64,000 nucleotides of DNA from Phenylobacterium hankyongense (GTDB lineage Bacteria; Pseudomonadota; Alphaproteobacteria; Caulobacterales; Caulobacteraceae). The stretch lies in the NCBI RefSeq assembly GCF_003254505.1, contig NZ_QFYP01000001.1:3704001-3768000 (forward strand). The letters run 5' to 3'. The first letter of the stretch is position 1. The number at the start of each line of letters is the position of its first letter. The notes under the pieces are model-generated. The model ran no database searches. It was not told where the DNA came from and saw only the letters and a list, made by a program, of their open reading frames with translations. The translations under genes and the position numbers were made by a program. Of the stretch, positions 51,579-59,943 are shown one piece after another.

Positions 51579-52595
51579 TCAGCGCCGGGCTATGGCCACG
51601 GCGTCCGACTTCCGCGGCGCGACCGGCAGGTTCGGTCGATAGGCCAGGGTGTGGGTCGCCAGCACCCGGCCGGGCATGGTGTCGTCGTCGGTGAAGGTGA
51701 TCCTCAGAAGCTCGTCGCCGAACGGCTCCCGGTTCAGCGCCAGGCGTACGCGGCGGCGCTCGATCTCGGGGTAGACGCCGACCCCCTTGGCGAGGCTGAG
51801 CGGCGCCTCGTCGGAGCGGCGGCCGCGGACCTCGATATTGCCGAACAGGGAATTGGCCCCGACCCGCACGAGGTCGAACGAAAGCACCGGCGTGGAATCG
51901 GCGGAGCCGCCGCCGCCCGGCGTCTCCAGGGTGAGGTTCTCGATCTGCGCGCGGACGTCGGCGGCGGCCGGCCGCACGATCACCGGCAGGCTGGTGGTGA
52001 ACAGCGCCAGCACCCGGAAGGCGAGCCCCCGCTCGCCCGCCGCGGCGGCGTCCGCGGTCAGCCCGGCTTCGGGCGGCGGAATGGCGGTGATCGACAGGTG
52101 GGTGCGGACCTCGCCCGCTATGGCTGCGGACCGCGGGACGCTGATCCGGACGGTCTCGCCCGACTTCGGCTCCAGGGTGATGCGCCGGGGCATGAACTTC
52201 AGCACCGGCTTCGCCGAGCGCATCCGGTCCGCGACAGTCCTCTGCGCCGGGTCGGCGGCTGCGTCGGCGAGTTCCACGAGACGCCCGTCCGGCAGCATCA
52301 CCCGGTCGACCAGGGTGACGTCGAAGGTGGTGCGCGGCCCCGTGCGGTTGAAGATGTAGACGCTGGCCGAGCGGCCGGGGGTCAGCGTGAGGCGCCTGGG
52401 CGAAACGTCTAGCCCCGCCCCGAGGGTGTCGAGGCGGGCCGCATCGCGTCGGTCCAGCGGGGTCGGCTGGGGTTGCGACCAGGCCATCGGCGCCGCAGCC
52501 GCGGCGATCAATACGCCCGCCACGAGGATTCGCCGGACATCGGCAAGGCCGGCGTCGGCGCGACTCCGCCCCCGGTGCGCCATCGCCTGCAGCAT
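51579..52595 (-). CDS. Periplasmic pilus-type (PapD-like) chaperone
   Basis: A 338-residue exported protein. A signal segment (VRRILVAGVLIAAAAAPMAWSQ) is followed by an N-terminal Ig-like domain with LDVSPRRLTLTPGRSASVYIFNR and RITLEPKSGETVRISVPR, the strand-G1-like alternating hydrophobic pattern of PapD-type chaperones. The second domain holds LFTTSLPVIVR and ends with GRVLATHTLAYRP. No usher or pilin genes adjoin. ATG 52595 is taken; ATG 52583 is also possible. The length exceeds classical chaperones (about 230). Confidence 0.7.
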   Translation of the reverse strand: MLQAMAHRGRSRADAGLADVRRILVAGVLIAAAAAPMAWSQPQPTPLDRRDAARLDTLGAGLDVSPRRLTLTPGRSASVYIFNRTGPRTTFDVTLVDRVMLPDGRLVELADAAADPAQRTVADRMRSAKPVLKFMPRRITLEPKSGETVRISVPRSAAIAGEVRTHLSITAIPPPEAGLTADAAAAGERGLAFRVLALFTTSLPVIVRPAAADVRAQIENLTLETPGGGGSADSTPVLSFDLVRVGANSLFGNIEVRGRRSDEAPLSLAKGVGVYPEIERRRVRLALNREPFGDELLRITFTDDDTMPGRVLATHTLAYRPNLPVAPRKSDAVAIARR

Positions 52596-52857
52596 CCTGT
52601 CAGAATCTCCCAATTCGCGCCGGCTCTGGAGGCCCGCGTCAGGCGTCACGACTCGACGCCTATGTGATGAAGCCGACAGACCACGACGACCGGAGGTTGC
52701 GCAACGTCTTCCCGGCGACGACACCCCTTTCGCGATCTGGCGCGCCGCCCGCCCAGGAACGAGGCGCCGCGGGGAGGCGCTGCGGAATCGCGGAGCGCCA
52801 GGCTGTACCTTGCGCGCCGAATGGTCTGTAAGGGGCGCGAGACGAACGGGGGTGCGC

Positions 52858-55035
52858 GTGAGGACTATCGGCGTTTTTCTGGTGGTGGCCGGTCTTGTCG
52901 CCTGCGCGGCGCCGGCCGCCGCCGACGATCTCTCGCGCTGGAAGCAGGAGGCCGCCGACGTCAGCATCGTGCGCGACGACTGGGGGATCGCCCACATCCA
53001 CGGCAAGACCGACGCGCAGGCGGTGTTCGGGGCGAGCTACGCCCAGGCCGAGGACGACTTCAACCGCGTCGAGGCCAACTACCTGACCGCGCTGGGCCGC
53101 ACCGCCGAGGCGGAGGGCGAGGCCGCCATCTGGCAGGACCTGCGCCAGAAGCTGTTCATCGATCCCGCAGACCTGAAGGCGAAATACGCCGCCAGCCCCG
53201 CGTGGCTGAAGGCGCTGATGGACGGCTGGGCCGACGGGCTCAACTACTACCTGGCGACCCACCCCAAGGTGACGCCGCGGGTGATCCGGCGGTTCGAACC
53301 CTGGATGGCGCTCAGCTTCAGCGAAGGCAGCATCGGCGGCGACGTCGAGCGGATCTCCCTGCCCGAGCTCAAGGCCTTCTACGGCCAGCCGCGCACGGCG
53401 GCGCTCAGCCCGGAAGAGACCGGCGCGCGGTTCGTCGAGCCCACCGGCTCCAACGGCTTCGCCATCGCGCCGTCGAACACCGCCGGCGGCCACGCCCTGC
53501 TGCTGATCAACCCGCACACCTCGTTCTTCTTCCGCTCGGAGCTGCAGATGAGCAGCGACGAGGGGCTCGACGCCTATGGCGCGGTGACCTGGGGCCAGTT
53601 CTTCATCTACCAGGGCTTCAACGCCCATGCCGGCTGGATGCACACCTCGAGCGGCGTCGACGTGGTCGACGAGTTCGCCGAGACCATCGTCAGCCGCGAC
53701 GGCAAGCTCTTCTACCGCTACGGCGGCGAGGAGCGGCCGGTCGCCGTCTCCACCATCGCCGTGCCCTATCGCGCCAAAGGCGGGGCGATGGCCAGCCGGA
53801 CCTTCACCGTCTACCGCACCCATCATGGCCCGATCGTCCGCGCCGCCGACGGCAAGTGGATCGCCATGGCGCTGATGAACACGCCCGTGCCGGCGCTGGA
53901 GCAGTCGTTCCTGCGCACCAAGGCCACCGACTATGCGTCGTTCATGAAGATCGCCGAGCTGCGCGCCAACTCGTCCAACAACACCATCTTCGCCGACTCC
54001 AAGGGCGAGATCGCCTACCTGCACCCGCAGTTCATTCCCCGGCGCGACGACCGCTTCGACTACACCAAGCCCGTGGACGGCGCGGACCCGGCCACCGACT
54101 GGAAGGGGCTGCATGCGCTGGACGAGGCGCCGCACCTGCTCAACCCGCCGAACGGCTGGATCTTCAACACCAACGACTGGCCCTACTCCGCCGCGGGTCC
54201 GTACAGCCCCAAGCTCGCGGACTATCCCCGCTACATGGACACCCACGGCGAGAACCCGCGTGGGATCCATGCCACCCGGGTGCTGCAGGCGCGCAAGGAC
54301 TTCACCCTGCCGACCCTGATCCAGGCGGCCTACGACCCCTACCTGCCGGCCTTCGCGACGCTGATCCCGGCGCTGCTCCAGGCCTACGACGAGACGCCGG
54401 CGGGGGATCCGCTGAAGGCCCGGCTGGCCGACCAGGTCGCGGCGCTGCGGGCCTGGGATTGTCGCTGGTCGACGGACTCGGTCCCGACCTCGCTGGCGGT
54501 GTTCTGGGGCGAGGCCCTGTGGGCCGTCGCCGCGCCGGAGGCCATCCGCGAGGGCCGTTCGCCCTATGACGAGATGCTCAGCCGCACGACCGCGGCGCAG
54601 AAGCTGCAAGCGCTGGCGCAGGCGTCCGATCGCCTGAAGGCGGACTTCGGCCGCTGGCGCACGCCCTGGGGCCAGATCAACCGCTTCCAGCGCCGCACCG
54701 GCGACATCGTCCAGCCGTTCAAGGACGCCGCCCCGAGCATTCCGGTGGCTTTCACCTCGTCGCAGTGGGGCTCGCTGGCCGCCTTCGGCGCCCAGCCCTA
54801 CGAGGGGACGAAGCGCTACTACGGGACCAAGGGAAACTCGTTCGTGGCCGTCGTCGAGTTCGGCGACAGGGTCCGCGCCATGGCCATCTCGGCCGGCGGC
54901 GAGAGCGGCGATCCGAAATCCCCGCACTTCGACGACCAGGCCGTCCGCTACACCCAGGGCGCGCTGCGGGAGGTCTACTTCTATCCCGAGCAGCTCACCG
55001 GCCACACCGAGCGGCGCTACCACCCGGGCCAGTGA
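52858..55035 (+). CDS. Penicillin acylase family (Ntn-hydrolase) protein
   Basis: A 725-residue periplasmic acylase precursor. The signal peptide (VRTIGVFLVVAGLVACAAPAAA) may be cleaved near residue 22. The alpha-chain region begins VSIVRDDWGIAHIHGKTDAQ. The autocatalytic site is PTGSNGFAIAPSNT, with Ser198 becoming the N-terminal nucleophile of the beta chain, followed by LINPHTSFFFRSELQM. Relatives cleave amide bonds of beta-lactams, acyl-homoserine lactones or lipopeptides; the substrate here is unknown. GTG 52858 is chosen over GTG 52852. Quorum-quenching activity is possible but unproven. Confidence 0.9.
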   Translation: MRTIGVFLVVAGLVACAAPAAADDLSRWKQEAADVSIVRDDWGIAHIHGKTDAQAVFGASYAQAEDDFNRVEANYLTALGRTAEAEGEAAIWQDLRQKLFIDPADLKAKYAASPAWLKALMDGWADGLNYYLATHPKVTPRVIRRFEPWMALSFSEGSIGGDVERISLPELKAFYGQPRTAALSPEETGARFVEPTGSNGFAIAPSNTAGGHALLLINPHTSFFFRSELQMSSDEGLDAYGAVTWGQFFIYQGFNAHAGWMHTSSGVDVVDEFAETIVSRDGKLFYRYGGEERPVAVSTIAVPYRAKGGAMASRTFTVYRTHHGPIVRAADGKWIAMALMNTPVPALEQSFLRTKATDYASFMKIAELRANSSNNTIFADSKGEIAYLHPQFIPRRDDRFDYTKPVDGADPATDWKGLHALDEAPHLLNPPNGWIFNTNDWPYSAAGPYSPKLADYPRYMDTHGENPRGIHATRVLQARKDFTLPTLIQAAYDPYLPAFATLIPALLQAYDETPAGDPLKARLADQVAALRAWDCRWSTDSVPTSLAVFWGEALWAVAAPEAIREGRSPYDEMLSRTTAAQKLQALAQASDRLKADFGRWRTPWGQINRFQRRTGDIVQPFKDAAPSIPVAFTSSQWGSLAAFGAQPYEGTKRYYGTKGNSFVAVVEFGDRVRAMAISAGGESGDPKSPHFDDQAVRYTQGALREVYFYPEQLTGHTERRYHPGQ

Positions 55036-55042
55036 CCGACCC

Positions 55043-55720
55043 TCAGGGCCGCCAGGCCTTGGCCCGCGCGGCGCGTTCCGCGGCCGCGTCGAGCGGCTCG
55101 CCGGCGATCATCGCGTCGACCGCGGCCAGCACCTCGGGCGGCGCGTCGCTGCCGGCGGTGCGGTAGTCGGGGCTCGCCGACGGCGTCCAGGCGGTGGTGG
55201 TGCGCGCCACCCAGCGGTCCGCTTCGCGGCAGGCCACGCCGGCCAGCCGGTCCGCGGCGCTCTGGAAGCTGCGGCAATAGCGGCCGTCGCCGCTGCGGAA
55301 GCTGACCCCCAGCTTCACCGGTCCAGACTCCGCGGCGAGCTGGGTCGTCAGCGCCTGCGCCAGCCCGCCCCGCGCCACCAGCGCCCCGTCGCGGACCACC
55401 AGCGGCCCGGGCTGCGGCATCGCCGCACGTCCGGCCAGCACGCCCACCACCAGGCAGGCGGCCATCGCCGCCCACTGCGCTATTCCGAACCTCGGCCGCC
55501 CCCGGTCGTTGGCGACGGAGGCCGCCGCGACCAGCCCGGCGGGCACGGGCTCGTCGAGCACCGGCGCATAGGCCTCGGCGATCCGCGCGCCCAGGCGTTG
55601 CTGCAACGCCACCTCGGCGGCCAGCGCAGGGTCGGCGGACATCTCGCGCTCGAAGGCGGCGCGGTCGGCGGCTTCGAGCTCGCCGTCCACGTAGGCGACC
55701 AGGCGTTCCTCGCGGGACAT
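55043..55720 (-). CDS. Membrane-bound anti-sigma factor
   Basis: A 225-residue protein: the cytoplasmic anti-sigma domain (SREERLVAYVDGELEAADRAAF, the typical start), then one transmembrane helix (QWAAMAACLVVGVLAGRAA, about residues 82-100). A periplasmic part follows with two cysteines (RYCRSF, VACREAD) and a C-terminal helix. No zinc HxxxCxxC motif is present. The ATG overlaps the stop of the upstream sigma gene as TGATG, so the two are a coupled sigma/anti-sigma pair. Confidence 0.88.
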   Translation of the reverse strand: MSREERLVAYVDGELEAADRAAFEREMSADPALAAEVALQQRLGARIAEAYAPVLDEPVPAGLVAAASVANDRGRPRFGIAQWAAMAACLVVGVLAGRAAMPQPGPLVVRDGALVARGGLAQALTTQLAAESGPVKLGVSFRSGDGRYCRSFQSAADRLAGVACREADRWVARTTTAWTPSASPDYRTAGSDAPPEVLAAVDAMIAGEPLDAAAERAARAKAWRP

Positions 55721-56202
55721 CACGCCACCTCCTGCAGATGACCCAGCAAGGCTGCGCGGCCGCGCACCAGCCGGCTGGTCAGGGTGCCCTCCGGCACCTC
55801 CAGCACCTGGGCGGCTTCCTTGTAGGAGAGGCCCTCGACCAGCACGAGGGCGACGGCCAGCCGCTGCTCGTCGGGGAGCTTGGCCATGGCGCGGTCCACG
55901 TCGGCGGCTTCGAGCCTGGCCTGCATGGCGCCGGCGCCGTCGTGGCCGACGTGCTCGCCGGCTTCCTCGGGGGCGAAGACGGCGCTACGCCTCGTGCGGG
56001 CGCGGCTCTCGTCGATCCAGGCGTTCTTCATGATCCGAAACATCCAGCTGTCGAGGCGGGTCCCTGCGACCCACTGGCCCTGGCGGGCGAGCCCCCGCTC
56101 CACCGTCAGCTGCACCAGGTCGTCGGCGTCGGCCGGGTTGCGCGCCAGCACGCGGGCCAGCCGGCGCAGGCGCGGCAGCAACTCGACGATCTGGCGCTGC
56201 AT
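55720..56202 (-). CDS. ECF sigma factor paired with the membrane anti-sigma
   Basis: A 160-residue ECF sigma factor: region 2 NPADADDLVQLTVERGLAR and RLDSWMFRIMKNAWIDE, region 4 LPDEQRLAVALVLVEGLSYK followed by EAAQVLEVPEGTLTSRLVRGR. It is distinct from EcfG. ATG 56202 has GGAG close upstream and is favoured over an ATG at 56256 lying within the inverted repeat. The divergent gene encodes a subtilisin-like protease, likely part of the same regulon. Confidence 0.9.
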   Translation of the reverse strand: MQRQIVELLPRLRRLARVLARNPADADDLVQLTVERGLARQGQWVAGTRLDSWMFRIMKNAWIDESRARTRRSAVFAPEEAGEHVGHDGAGAMQARLEAADVDRAMAKLPDEQRLAVALVLVEGLSYKEAAQVLEVPEGTLTSRLVRGRAALLGHLQEVA

Positions 56203-56224
56203 GGGCTCCAAGAATCCGCCTTCG

Positions 56225-56260
56225 AAGGATGAAACGAACCGAACGCCACGTTTCATCCTT
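56225..56260. promoter_or_regulatory. Perfect 12-bp inverted repeat between the sigma operon and the protease gene
   Basis: AAGGATGAAACG (56225-56236) and CGTTTCATCCTT (56249-56260) are exact inverted copies with a 12-bp spacer. The site sits in the divergent promoter region. GAAAC and CGTTT are ECF-promoter-like elements in both directions, but the 13-bp distance is shorter than usual, so an operator is equally possible. Confidence 0.6.
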
Positions 56261-56326
56261 TAAGTCACAACAAATGCCGATCTGCGCCGCAAGCCCCGAC
56301 GCGCGGGCACAGGAGTGCGACCACCG

Positions 56327-57892
56327 ATGCCACCGCCAAAGCCGATCCGCACCGCCCTCGCCGCCGGCCTCGCCTTAGCGCTCGGCTGCAGCGCGCCGGC
56401 GCCGGCGCAGATCCTCGGCGGCGGCGGCGGCCTGGGTGGCGGCGGCCTGCCATCCCTGCCGTCGAGCGGCCTGCCGTCCGTGGGTTCGCCGTTCCCGGAC
56501 ACACGGGCGCCGGCCAGCCGGATTCCCGACGCTCCGCGCCCCGGCCGGTCCACTCTCCCGACGCCGTCGTCTCTCCCGCAGGTCGTGGCTGCGCCCCCGG
56601 CGCCCGCCCTGCCCCAGGTCGGCCCGCAGGTGGGCGGCGTGCTCAGCAGCGCGCTGCCGGCGCAGGGCGCGCCCCAGGTGGTGACGGATGCGCTGGGCGC
56701 TGCTGCCGGTGTCGCCGGCGCAGCCCTGACCGAGGCGCGCCGCGTGCAGGCCCAACAGCTGATCCGCGACCACCCCGACGTCGTCGAGGCCGACGATCAC
56801 GGCGCACCGGTGGTGCGAGGCGAGATCCTGGCGCTGTCGCCCAGCCCCGCGGCTCTCGCCCGCGCCCGCCAGGCCGGATTCGGAGTGCGGGCGAGCGGCG
56901 CGCTGAGCGCGCTGGGCCTGCAGAGCGTGACCCTGACTGCGCCGCGCGGCCTCTCGGCGCCCGAAGCAGTGCAACGGCTGCGCGCCCTCGATCCGCAAGG
57001 GCAATACGACTTCGACCACATCTACCAGGAGAGCGGCGCGGTCGGCCGAGGCGGCGAGACGGGCGGCCCGGCCGGCGGCTCGATTGCGGTGACCGGCGGC
57101 GGCGGCGCCATGCGGCTGGGGCTCGTCGACGGCTCGGTGGCCGCCGGCCAGCCGGCGCTGAGCGGCGCGCGGCTGGTCCAGCGCGCCTTCGCCCCCGGCG
57201 GCGCCCGGGTCACGGCCCACGCCACCGCGGTGGCCTCGCTGATGGCCGGCGCGCGCGGCGCGTTCCGGGGCGCAGCGCCCGGCGCGACGCTGATGGTCGC
57301 CGACGTCTATGGGCCGACGCCGACCGGCGGCTCGGCCAACGCCATCGCCCAGGCGCTGGCCTGGCTGGCGCAGACCCGCACGCCGGTGGTCAACATCAGC
57401 CTCGTCGGTCCGCCCAACCTGCTGCTGGGCGCGGCGGTGAAGGCGATGATCGACCGCGGCCATATCGTGGTGGCGGCGGTCGGCAACGACGGCCCGGCGG
57501 CCGCGCCGCTCTATCCGGCCGCCTATCCCGGCGTGGTCGCCGTCACCGCCGTCGACGGCCGGCGGCGAGTGCTGCCGGAGGCCGGGCGCGGCACCCACGT
57601 GGACTTCGCCGCGCCGGGCGCGCAGATGGCCGCCGCCGGCCTGGACGGCGGCTTCGTGGCGGTGCGCGGCACCTCCTTCGCCGCCCCGATCGTCGCCGGC
57701 GAGCTGGCGCGGAGCCTGCCGCAGCCCGATCGTGCGGGCGCCGCGCGGGCGATGCAGCGCCTGGCCCACGACGCCGACGACCTGGGCGCCCGCGGGGCCG
57801 ACCCGGTCTATGGCCGCGGCCTGGTGGGCTTCGAGCTGCGCACCGACCCGGCCGCCGTGGGCGCCCGCACCCTGGCGCTCCGCGGGCCATAA
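56327..57892 (+). CDS. Subtilisin-like (S8) serine peptidase, exported
   Basis: A 521-residue protein. A signal peptide ([18 protein letters not shown]) is followed by a Gly tract (LGGGGGLGGGGL) and a long Pro/Ala-rich region. A pro-domain-like part (about 145-235) precedes the S8 catalytic domain: Asp in RLGLVDGSV, His in TAHATAVASLMAG, oxyanion Asn in VAAVGNDGP and Ser in RGTSFAAPIVAGELA. The His motif reads HAT rather than HGT. A lipidation-type Cys lies in the signal region (LGCSA). ATG 56327 has AGGAG upstream. The divergent ECF sigma/anti-sigma pair suggests envelope-stress control. Confidence 0.88.
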   Translation: MPPPKPIRTALAAGLALALGCSAPAPAQILGGGGGLGGGGLPSLPSSGLPSVGSPFPDTRAPASRIPDAPRPGRSTLPTPSSLPQVVAAPPAPALPQVGPQVGGVLSSALPAQGAPQVVTDALGAAAGVAGAALTEARRVQAQQLIRDHPDVVEADDHGAPVVRGEILALSPSPAALARARQAGFGVRASGALSALGLQSVTLTAPRGLSAPEAVQRLRALDPQGQYDFDHIYQESGAVGRGGETGGPAGGSIAVTGGGGAMRLGLVDGSVAAGQPALSGARLVQRAFAPGGARVTAHATAVASLMAGARGAFRGAAPGATLMVADVYGPTPTGGSANAIAQALAWLAQTRTPVVNISLVGPPNLLLGAAVKAMIDRGHIVVAAVGNDGPAAAPLYPAAYPGVVAVTAVDGRRRVLPEAGRGTHVDFAAPGAQMAAAGLDGGFVAVRGTSFAAPIVAGELARSLPQPDRAGAARAMQRLAHDADDLGARGADPVYGRGLVGFELRTDPAAVGARTLALRGP

Positions 57893-57980
57893 AAAAGTTC
57901 CCGCTCGCGGGATGAACCGGCCAAGCCTGGTCGTTGGACCCTGTCGGAAGCGCAAGCTTTTCGGAAATCAGGAGACAACC

Positions 57981-58571
57981 ATGCGCAAGACCTCACTCAT
58001 GCTCGGCGCCCTGGGCGCGGCCCTGCTGTTCGCCGGCGCGGCGAACGCCCAGCTGCTCGGCGGCGGCCTGGCGGGCGGCGGCGGTCTGGGCGGCGGCCTC
58101 ATGGGTGGCCTCGGCGGCGGCGGCCTCGGCGGCGCCAGCGGCGCGCTCGGCGGCTCGATGAGCGGCGCAGGCCAGCTGGGCGCCGACACCGGCGGCCTCA
58201 CCTCGCACATCCGCAACACCGCCGGTGGGGCGCGCTCCACCGCGACGGGTGCGGCCCAGACCGGCGCTCAGACGGCCGGCGCCGGCGCCCAGAAGGCCCG
58301 CGGCGCGGCGCGCAGCGGCGTCAGCCAAGCCCAGTCCGGCGTCGGCCAGGCGCAGGCGGCGGGCGGTCAGGCGCTCGGCACGGCAGGATCCGCGGCCAAT
58401 CAGTCGGCGTCCGCGAACGGCCAGGCCTCGGGCGGCGCGAACGCCAGCCCCAGCGGCGCTTCGGGCGGCGCCCAGGGCTCCGGCGGCCTCAGCCTCGGCG
58501 GCTCGGCCAACGCCTCGGCCAATGCCTCGGGGTCCGGCTCGGCCAGCGGGTCGGCCTCGGCTCCGCACTAA
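57981..58571 (+). CDS. Exported Gly/Ala/Ser-rich low-complexity protein
   Basis: A 196-residue protein: a signal peptide (LGALGAALLFAGAANAQ, cut near residue 24), a Gly-rich tract (LLGGGLAGGGGLGGGLMGG) and then an Ala/Gly/Ser/Gln-rich body ending in SASAPH. The start of the mature part (Q-L-L-G-G-G) mirrors that of the S8 protease just upstream (Q-I-L-G-G-G), so it may be a substrate or partner. ATG 57981 follows CAGGAG. No known domain. Confidence 0.7.
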   Translation: MRKTSLMLGALGAALLFAGAANAQLLGGGLAGGGGLGGGLMGGLGGGGLGGASGALGGSMSGAGQLGADTGGLTSHIRNTAGGARSTATGAAQTGAQTAGAGAQKARGAARSGVSQAQSGVGQAQAAGGQALGTAGSAANQSASANGQASGGANASPSGASGGAQGSGGLSLGGSANASANASGSGSASGSASAPH

Positions 58572-58735
58572 CCGGAAACTGGGGGAGTCGCGACCGGCTT
58601 TGGAGAGCTCATCAGAGTCGCCGGGCGCACGCCCAGTAGAGGGGCCGTCGGAGCGATCCGGCGGCCCTTCGCCGTTTGCGGCCTATTACCTGTGAGGTCA
58701 TGGAGCCGCCGCGGAGCCGCAGCTATGGTCGCGGC

Positions 58736-59536
58736 ATGCTGGGAACCGCCCGCACCGTCGGCGATCATCTGCGCGAATGGCGTCAGCGCCGCCGCATGAG
58801 CCAGCTCGACCTCGCCTGCGAGGCGGAGATCTCCACCCGCCACCTGAGCTTCATGGAGACCGGCCGCGCCCAGCCCAGCCGGGAGATGGTGCTGCACCTG
58901 GCCGACCAGCTCTCGATCCCGCTGCGCGAGCGCAACGTCATCCTGGTGGCCGCCGGATTCGCCCCGGTGTTCCCCGAGCGGCCCCTCGACGATCCGGCGC
59001 TGCAGGCCGCCCGCCGCGCGGTGGAGGTGATCCTGGCGGGCCACGAGCCCTATCCGGCGCTGGTGGTCGACCTGCGCTGGAACCTGGTGGCGGGGAACCG
59101 CGCGCTGGCGCCGCTGCTGGAGGGCGTCGCGCCGGAGCTGCTGGCCGCGCCCACCAACGTCATGCGCCTGGCCCTGCATCCCCAGGGTCTCGCCCCGCGG
59201 ATCGTCAACCTGGCGGAATGGAGGCTACACCTGCTGGAGCGTCTGCGCCGACAGGTCGACCTCACCGCCGATCCGGGCCTCATCGCGCTGGTGGAGGAGC
59301 TGAAGTCCTATCCGACGCCGCCGGCGCCCGACCGCCGCCCCGAGGACTTCGGCGGCGTCGCGACGCCCCTGCAGCTGCTGAACGGCGATAGCGTCCTGTC
59401 GTTCTACAGCACGACCACCGTGTTCGGGACGGCGGTGGACATCACCCTGTCCGAACTGACCCTGGAGACCTTCTTCCCCGCCGACCCGGCCACCGCCGAG
59501 ACGCTACGCCAGCTCCAGGCCGCGCGCGGCGATTAG
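58736..59536 (+). CDS. XRE-family transcriptional regulator with MmyB-like C-terminal domain
   Basis: A 266-residue protein. The N-terminal helix-turn-helix is VGDHLREWRQRRRMSQLDLA followed by EISTRHLSFMETGRAQPSRE. A large ligand-binding-like domain of the MmyB type follows (YPALVVDLRWNLVAGNRAL; NLAEWRLHLLERLRRQ; FYSTTTVFGTAVDITLSEL). MmyB-like regulators often bind fatty acids. ATG 58736 fits family N-termini; ATG 58700 would add 12 residues. The stop overlaps that of the convergent DUF3574 gene. Confidence 0.88.
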   Translation: MLGTARTVGDHLREWRQRRRMSQLDLACEAEISTRHLSFMETGRAQPSREMVLHLADQLSIPLRERNVILVAAGFAPVFPERPLDDPALQAARRAVEVILAGHEPYPALVVDLRWNLVAGNRALAPLLEGVAPELLAAPTNVMRLALHPQGLAPRIVNLAEWRLHLLERLRRQVDLTADPGLIALVEELKSYPTPPAPDRRPEDFGGVATPLQLLNGDSVLSFYSTTTVFGTAVDITLSELTLETFFPADPATAETLRQLQAARGD

Positions 59537-59943
59537 AACGAGACGCAGGACGCCTGGGTGATCAGCAGCACCGCGTCCTGCTGGAAGCGGGTCTTGTAGG
59601 CGGCGCGGACGGTGTCGACCCGCTGGCCGGCGTCCTTGGTCTTCGGCAGCACGATCAGCACCACCTTGGAGGCCTCGCGGATCAGCTGGTTCTCCGGCCC
59701 CCGCCACTGGCCGCCGCCGTCGAGGATGGTGAGCCCGTCCGGGAAGCGCGGCGTCAGCTCATCGTCGACGAACTTGCGGAACGCCGCGTCGCTGACGCCG
59801 GGCTTGTCGCCGATGTTGCGCCCGAAGAACAGCTGGGCTGTGCGCAGCCGCTCCTGCCCCGCCGGACAGGTCGGCAGCGGCGCCGTCGCGCAACCGGCCA
59901 GCGCCAGGCCCGCGGCCAGCAGTACGCCCCCCAGTATCCTCAT
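59533..59943 (-). CDS. DUF3574-family lipoprotein
   Basis: A 136-residue protein with a lipobox signal peptide ([18 protein letters not shown], Cys18) and the DUF3574 core: [50 protein letters not shown], then [14 protein letters not shown]. Function unknown; anchored to the cell envelope. Its ATG overlaps the stop of the isovaleryl-CoA dehydrogenase gene upstream, so it is co-transcribed with it. Confidence 0.82.
   Translation of the reverse strand: MRILGGVLLAAGLALAGCATAPLPTCPAGQERLRTAQLFFGRNIGDKPGVSDAAFRKFVDDELTPRFPDGLTILDGGGQWRGPENQLIREASKVVLIVLPKTKDAGQRVDTVRAAYKTRFQQDAVLLITQASCVSF

Noticed and set aside
57893-57925. Hairpin CCCGC-TC-GCGGG after the S8 protease with a T tract on the minus strand.
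   Set aside because: Stem only five base pairs, and no minus-strand gene to terminate; left out as a feature.
58641-58667. GGGCCG...CGGCCC stem-loop after the Gly-rich gene.
   Set aside because: Short stem and only CTTC following; too weak to call a terminator.
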